A DNA stretch of 38,667 bases from Burkholderiales bacterium (lineage in GTDB: Bacteria > Pseudomonadota > Gammaproteobacteria > Burkholderiales > Burkholderiaceae_E), in assembly GCA_947487165.1 (NCBI GenBank), contig CANKWX010000037.1:1-38667 (forward strand), read 5' to 3'. Position numbers and translations under genes: made by a program. Shown in pieces: positions 36,868-38,667 of the stretch (position 1 is the first letter of the stretch; the number at the start of each line of letters is the position of its first letter). The notes under the pieces are model-generated. The model made no database searches. It saw only the letters and a list, made by a program, of their open reading frames with translations, and was not told the DNA's origin.

Positions 36868-37797
36868 TCAGCCTGGGTCTTGCCCGACGGTTTTCAGAAA
36901 ATCGGCGACCTGCGGAAAACGCAACCGCACCCGCAACTCGCGTTTGAGTCTGCGATTGTCGAGGCGACGCGACTCCGACATGAAGCTCAGCAGCATCGGC
37001 GAGACCGCCTCGCGCAACTGCTCGCGCGGCAGGCGCGGCGGCGAAGGCAAGCCGAAAGCCTGCGCCACCGCCTCGAAATACTCGCCCATCTTCATGTCGC
37101 TGTCGTCGACCGCGTGAATCACCCTTTGCGAGCGACCGCGCCACAGTGCGGCAAACGCAATGCGCGCCAGGTCATCGGCATGGATATGGTTGGTATAGAC
37201 ATCGTCGGCGTCGATCAGCGCCGGTGTGCCGCGCTGCAGGCGCTCGACCGGCAGCCGATCGCCAGCATAGATGCCGGGCACTCTGAGCACATTGACCCGC
37301 GCTGCACCGGTTGCGGCACGCCGGCGCAGCTGCGTTTCGGCAGCGACCCGCCTGAGGGCGCGCTCGTTGCGCGGCGCGACCGCCCGCGTCTCATTGAACC
37401 GCGCCCCGCCGCAGTCGCCATAGACGCCGGTCGTGCTCAGATAGACCCATGCCGTGGCTTGCGGCATCGCCTGCAGCGCGTGCTTGGTTCGCGGATCGCC
37501 CTTGCCGGTTGAAGGCGGTGGCGCGCTGTGCAGCACATAGGGCGCCAGGCCGCGCAGTCGGCGACTTGCGCGCAGGTCGTCGAGGTCGATGCGCAGCGGC
37601 GTGGCGCCTGCCGCCCGTACCGCATCGAGCGCCTCAGCGCGACGCACCACGCCGATGATGTGCAACCGATCGCCATACATCCTGACAAAGCGCAGACCCA
37701 CATCGCCGCAGCCCAGCAGCACCAGACGCGCACGCCGGAAGCGTCGGGGCAGTGAGCCATAATGCGGCCTGCTCTGTTTGATCAATCGTTTTTTCAC
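36868..37797 (-). CDS. NAD(P)-dependent epimerase/dehydratase-like (atypical SDR) protein
   Basis: A 309-residue Rossmann-fold protein of the extended/atypical short-chain dehydrogenase type, similar to YeeZ-like proteins. The nucleotide-binding loop is LLGCGDVGLRFVR near residue 28. A central YLSTTGVYGDCGG block follows, and RVPGIYAGDRLPVERL is like that of epimerases. The usual YxxxK catalytic pair is not evident, so dehydrogenase activity is uncertain. The apparent start is GTG 37797, giving a basic N-terminus. A -10-like TAGAAT lies 7 bases before it, which would make the message nearly leaderless. It diverges from the reductase gene with 16 bases between starts. Confidence 0.8.
   Translation of the reverse strand: MKKRLIKQSRPHYGSLPRRFRRARLVLLGCGDVGLRFVRMYGDRLHIIGVVRRAEALDAVRAAGATPLRIDLDDLRASRRLRGLAPYVLHSAPPPSTGKGDPRTKHALQAMPQATAWVYLSTTGVYGDCGGARFNETRAVAPRNERALRRVAAETQLRRRAATGAARVNVLRVPGIYAGDRLPVERLQRGTPALIDADDVYTNHIHADDLARIAFAALWRGRSQRVIHAVDDSDMKMGEYFEAVAQAFGLPSPPRLPREQLREAVSPMLLSFMSESRRLDNRRLKRELRVRLRFPQVADFLKTVGQDPG
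37758..37763 (+). promoter_or_regulatory. Candidate -10 element of the ferredoxin-reductase gene
   Basis: CATAAT (5 of 6 to TATAAT) lies 50 bases before the reductase ATG and inside the first codons of the divergent SDR-like gene. No good -35 is visible. Confidence 0.35.
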
Positions 37798-37813
37798 CCG
37801 CCGATTCTACGAG

Positions 37814-38667
37814 ATGCCCTTCAACATCACGCTCACGCCCAGTGGCAGGCAGTTTTCGGCCGACGCCGACGAGTCGGTGCTCGAGGCCGGTCTGCGCCAG
37901 GGCATCGTGCTGCCCTATGGCTGCAAGAACGGCGCCTGCGGCTCGTGCAAGGCGAAGGTGACTGAAGGTCGAGTCGAGCAGGGGCCGCATCAGGCCAATG
38001 CGCTGCGCAACGATGAAGCCGCTCAGGGTTTCGCCTTGTTGTGCTGTGCGCAGGCCTGCGAAGACCTGGTGATCGAAGCGCGGGTGATCGCGGCAGCCGG
38101 CGATATTCCGATTCGCAAAATGCCCTGCCGGATCGCCTCGATCGAGCGTGCGGCGCCCGATGTGGCGGTGATGCGGCTGCAGTTGCCGGCCAATGAACGG
38201 CTCCAGTATCTCGCCGGTCAGTATGTCGAGCTGATCCTCAAGGACGGCACCCGCCGCAGCTATTCAATGGCCAGCGCACCGCATACCGCCGAGCAGATCG
38301 AATTGCACATCCGTCATATGCCGGGTGGGCGCTTTACCGATGCGCTGTTCGGTGTGAGCGAGCCTGCGGTCAAGGAGCGCGACATCCTGCGCTTTGAAGG
38401 GCCGATGGGCACTTTCTTTTTGCGGGAAGACGCCGACACGCCGATCGTGCTGCTGGCCAGTGGTACCGGCTTCGCGCCGATCAAGGCCATCGTTGAGCAG
38501 GCAATCCACAAGGATATCCGGCGACCGATGACGCTCTATTGGGGCGGGCGTCGACCCCAGGACCTCTATCACCACGAGCTGTGCCAGCAATGGGCCGCCG
38601 AGTTGCGCGACTTCATCTATGTGCCGGTGGTGTCCGACGCCTTGCCCGAAGACAACTGGCAGGGCCG
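37814..38667 (+). CDS. 2Fe-2S ferredoxin-flavin reductase, cut by the window end
   Basis: At least 284 codons are present with no stop. The N-terminal plant-type ferredoxin domain has cysteines at about 37, 42, 45 and 77 (GCKNGACGSCKAKV, then LLCCAQAC). An oxidoreductase FAD-binding domain follows with RRSYSMASAP, then an NAD-binding domain with LLASGTGFAPIKAI. This is the layout of one-protein electron-transfer reductases, in Burkholderiales usually labelled CDP-6-deoxy-delta-3,4-glucoseen reductase or related to oxygenase reductases. It would pass electrons from NADH through FAD and the cluster to an unknown partner. ATG 37814 has only a weak ribosome binding site. Confidence 0.88.
   Translation, partial: MPFNITLTPSGRQFSADADESVLEAGLRQGIVLPYGCKNGACGSCKAKVTEGRVEQGPHQANALRNDEAAQGFALLCCAQACEDLVIEARVIAAAGDIPIRKMPCRIASIERAAPDVAVMRLQLPANERLQYLAGQYVELILKDGTRRSYSMASAPHTAEQIELHIRHMPGGRFTDALFGVSEPAVKERDILRFEGPMGTFFLREDADTPIVLLASGTGFAPIKAIVEQAIHKDIRRPMTLYWGGRRPQDLYHHELCQQWAAELRDFIYVPVVSDALPEDNWQG

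Overview
The window is a high-GC, tightly packed bacterial chromosome segment. Gene content and order point to a betaproteobacterium, most likely in the order Burkholderiales. The signature blocks are xseB-ispA-dxs-folE2, ribF-ileS-lspA-coaBC, purN followed by an RsmB-type methyltransferase gene, and rpmB-rpmG beside radC/slpA-ispH. I cannot name the genus. About 39 protein genes and one tRNA-Thr(CGU) gene are supported. No rRNA, CRISPR array, insertion sequence, integrase or phage gene was seen. No gene-free stretch exceeds about 210 bases.

Layout. 1-4231: the start of a leftward gene, then the rightward isoprenoid/folate block xseB-ispA-dxs-folE2. 4288-7490: a leftward argG-GNAT-yajQ-Nudix cluster. 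7581-10594: a Bcr/CflA-type exporter and a thiamine-diphosphate enzyme. 10670-12811: a leftward universal stress protein gene and an MgtC/DUF4010 membrane protein gene, with an FNR-type box upstream. 12952-15792: transaldolase, dUTPase and an MFS transporter with a structured leader. 15860-22153: a toxin-like remnant, then the leftward ribF-ileS-lspA-coaBC-unknown operon. 22246-25630: purN, an RsmB/NOP-type RNA methyltransferase and a membrane fatty-acid desaturase, closed by a strong bidirectional terminator. 25775-28618: rpmG, rpmB and radC leftward, slpA-ispH rightward. 28712-30753: divergent glycosyltransferase and O-antigen-ligase genes. 30905-34960: an accessory catabolic patch with a small exported protein, a Baeyer-Villiger-type monooxygenase and a convergent N-acyl-D-amino-acid deacylase. 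35063-38667: rsuA and a methyltransferase gene, tRNA-Thr, an SDR-like protein, and a ferredoxin/flavin reductase cut by the window end.

How the genes work together. IspA, Dxs and IspH belong to the non-mevalonate isoprenoid route and prenyl-diphosphate synthesis. RibF makes the FMN used by CoaBC and FAD for flavoenzymes. LspA, the glycosyltransferase and the WaaL-like protein serve the envelope. Dut, PurN, Tal and FolE2 feed nucleotide and cofactor synthesis.

I found no convincing new multi-gene system. The more unusual signals are regulatory. One is a perfect TTGAT-N4-ATCAA box spaced for class II FNR activation of the stress-protein gene. Another is a three-copy ATTCG array at exact 11-bp phasing before the desaturase gene. 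A third is a leader with competing stems before the MFS gene at 14581. There is also a small membrane protein of unknown function with a four-unit pentad repeat, translationally coupled to coaBC, and an apparent remnant of a toxin-antitoxin operon.
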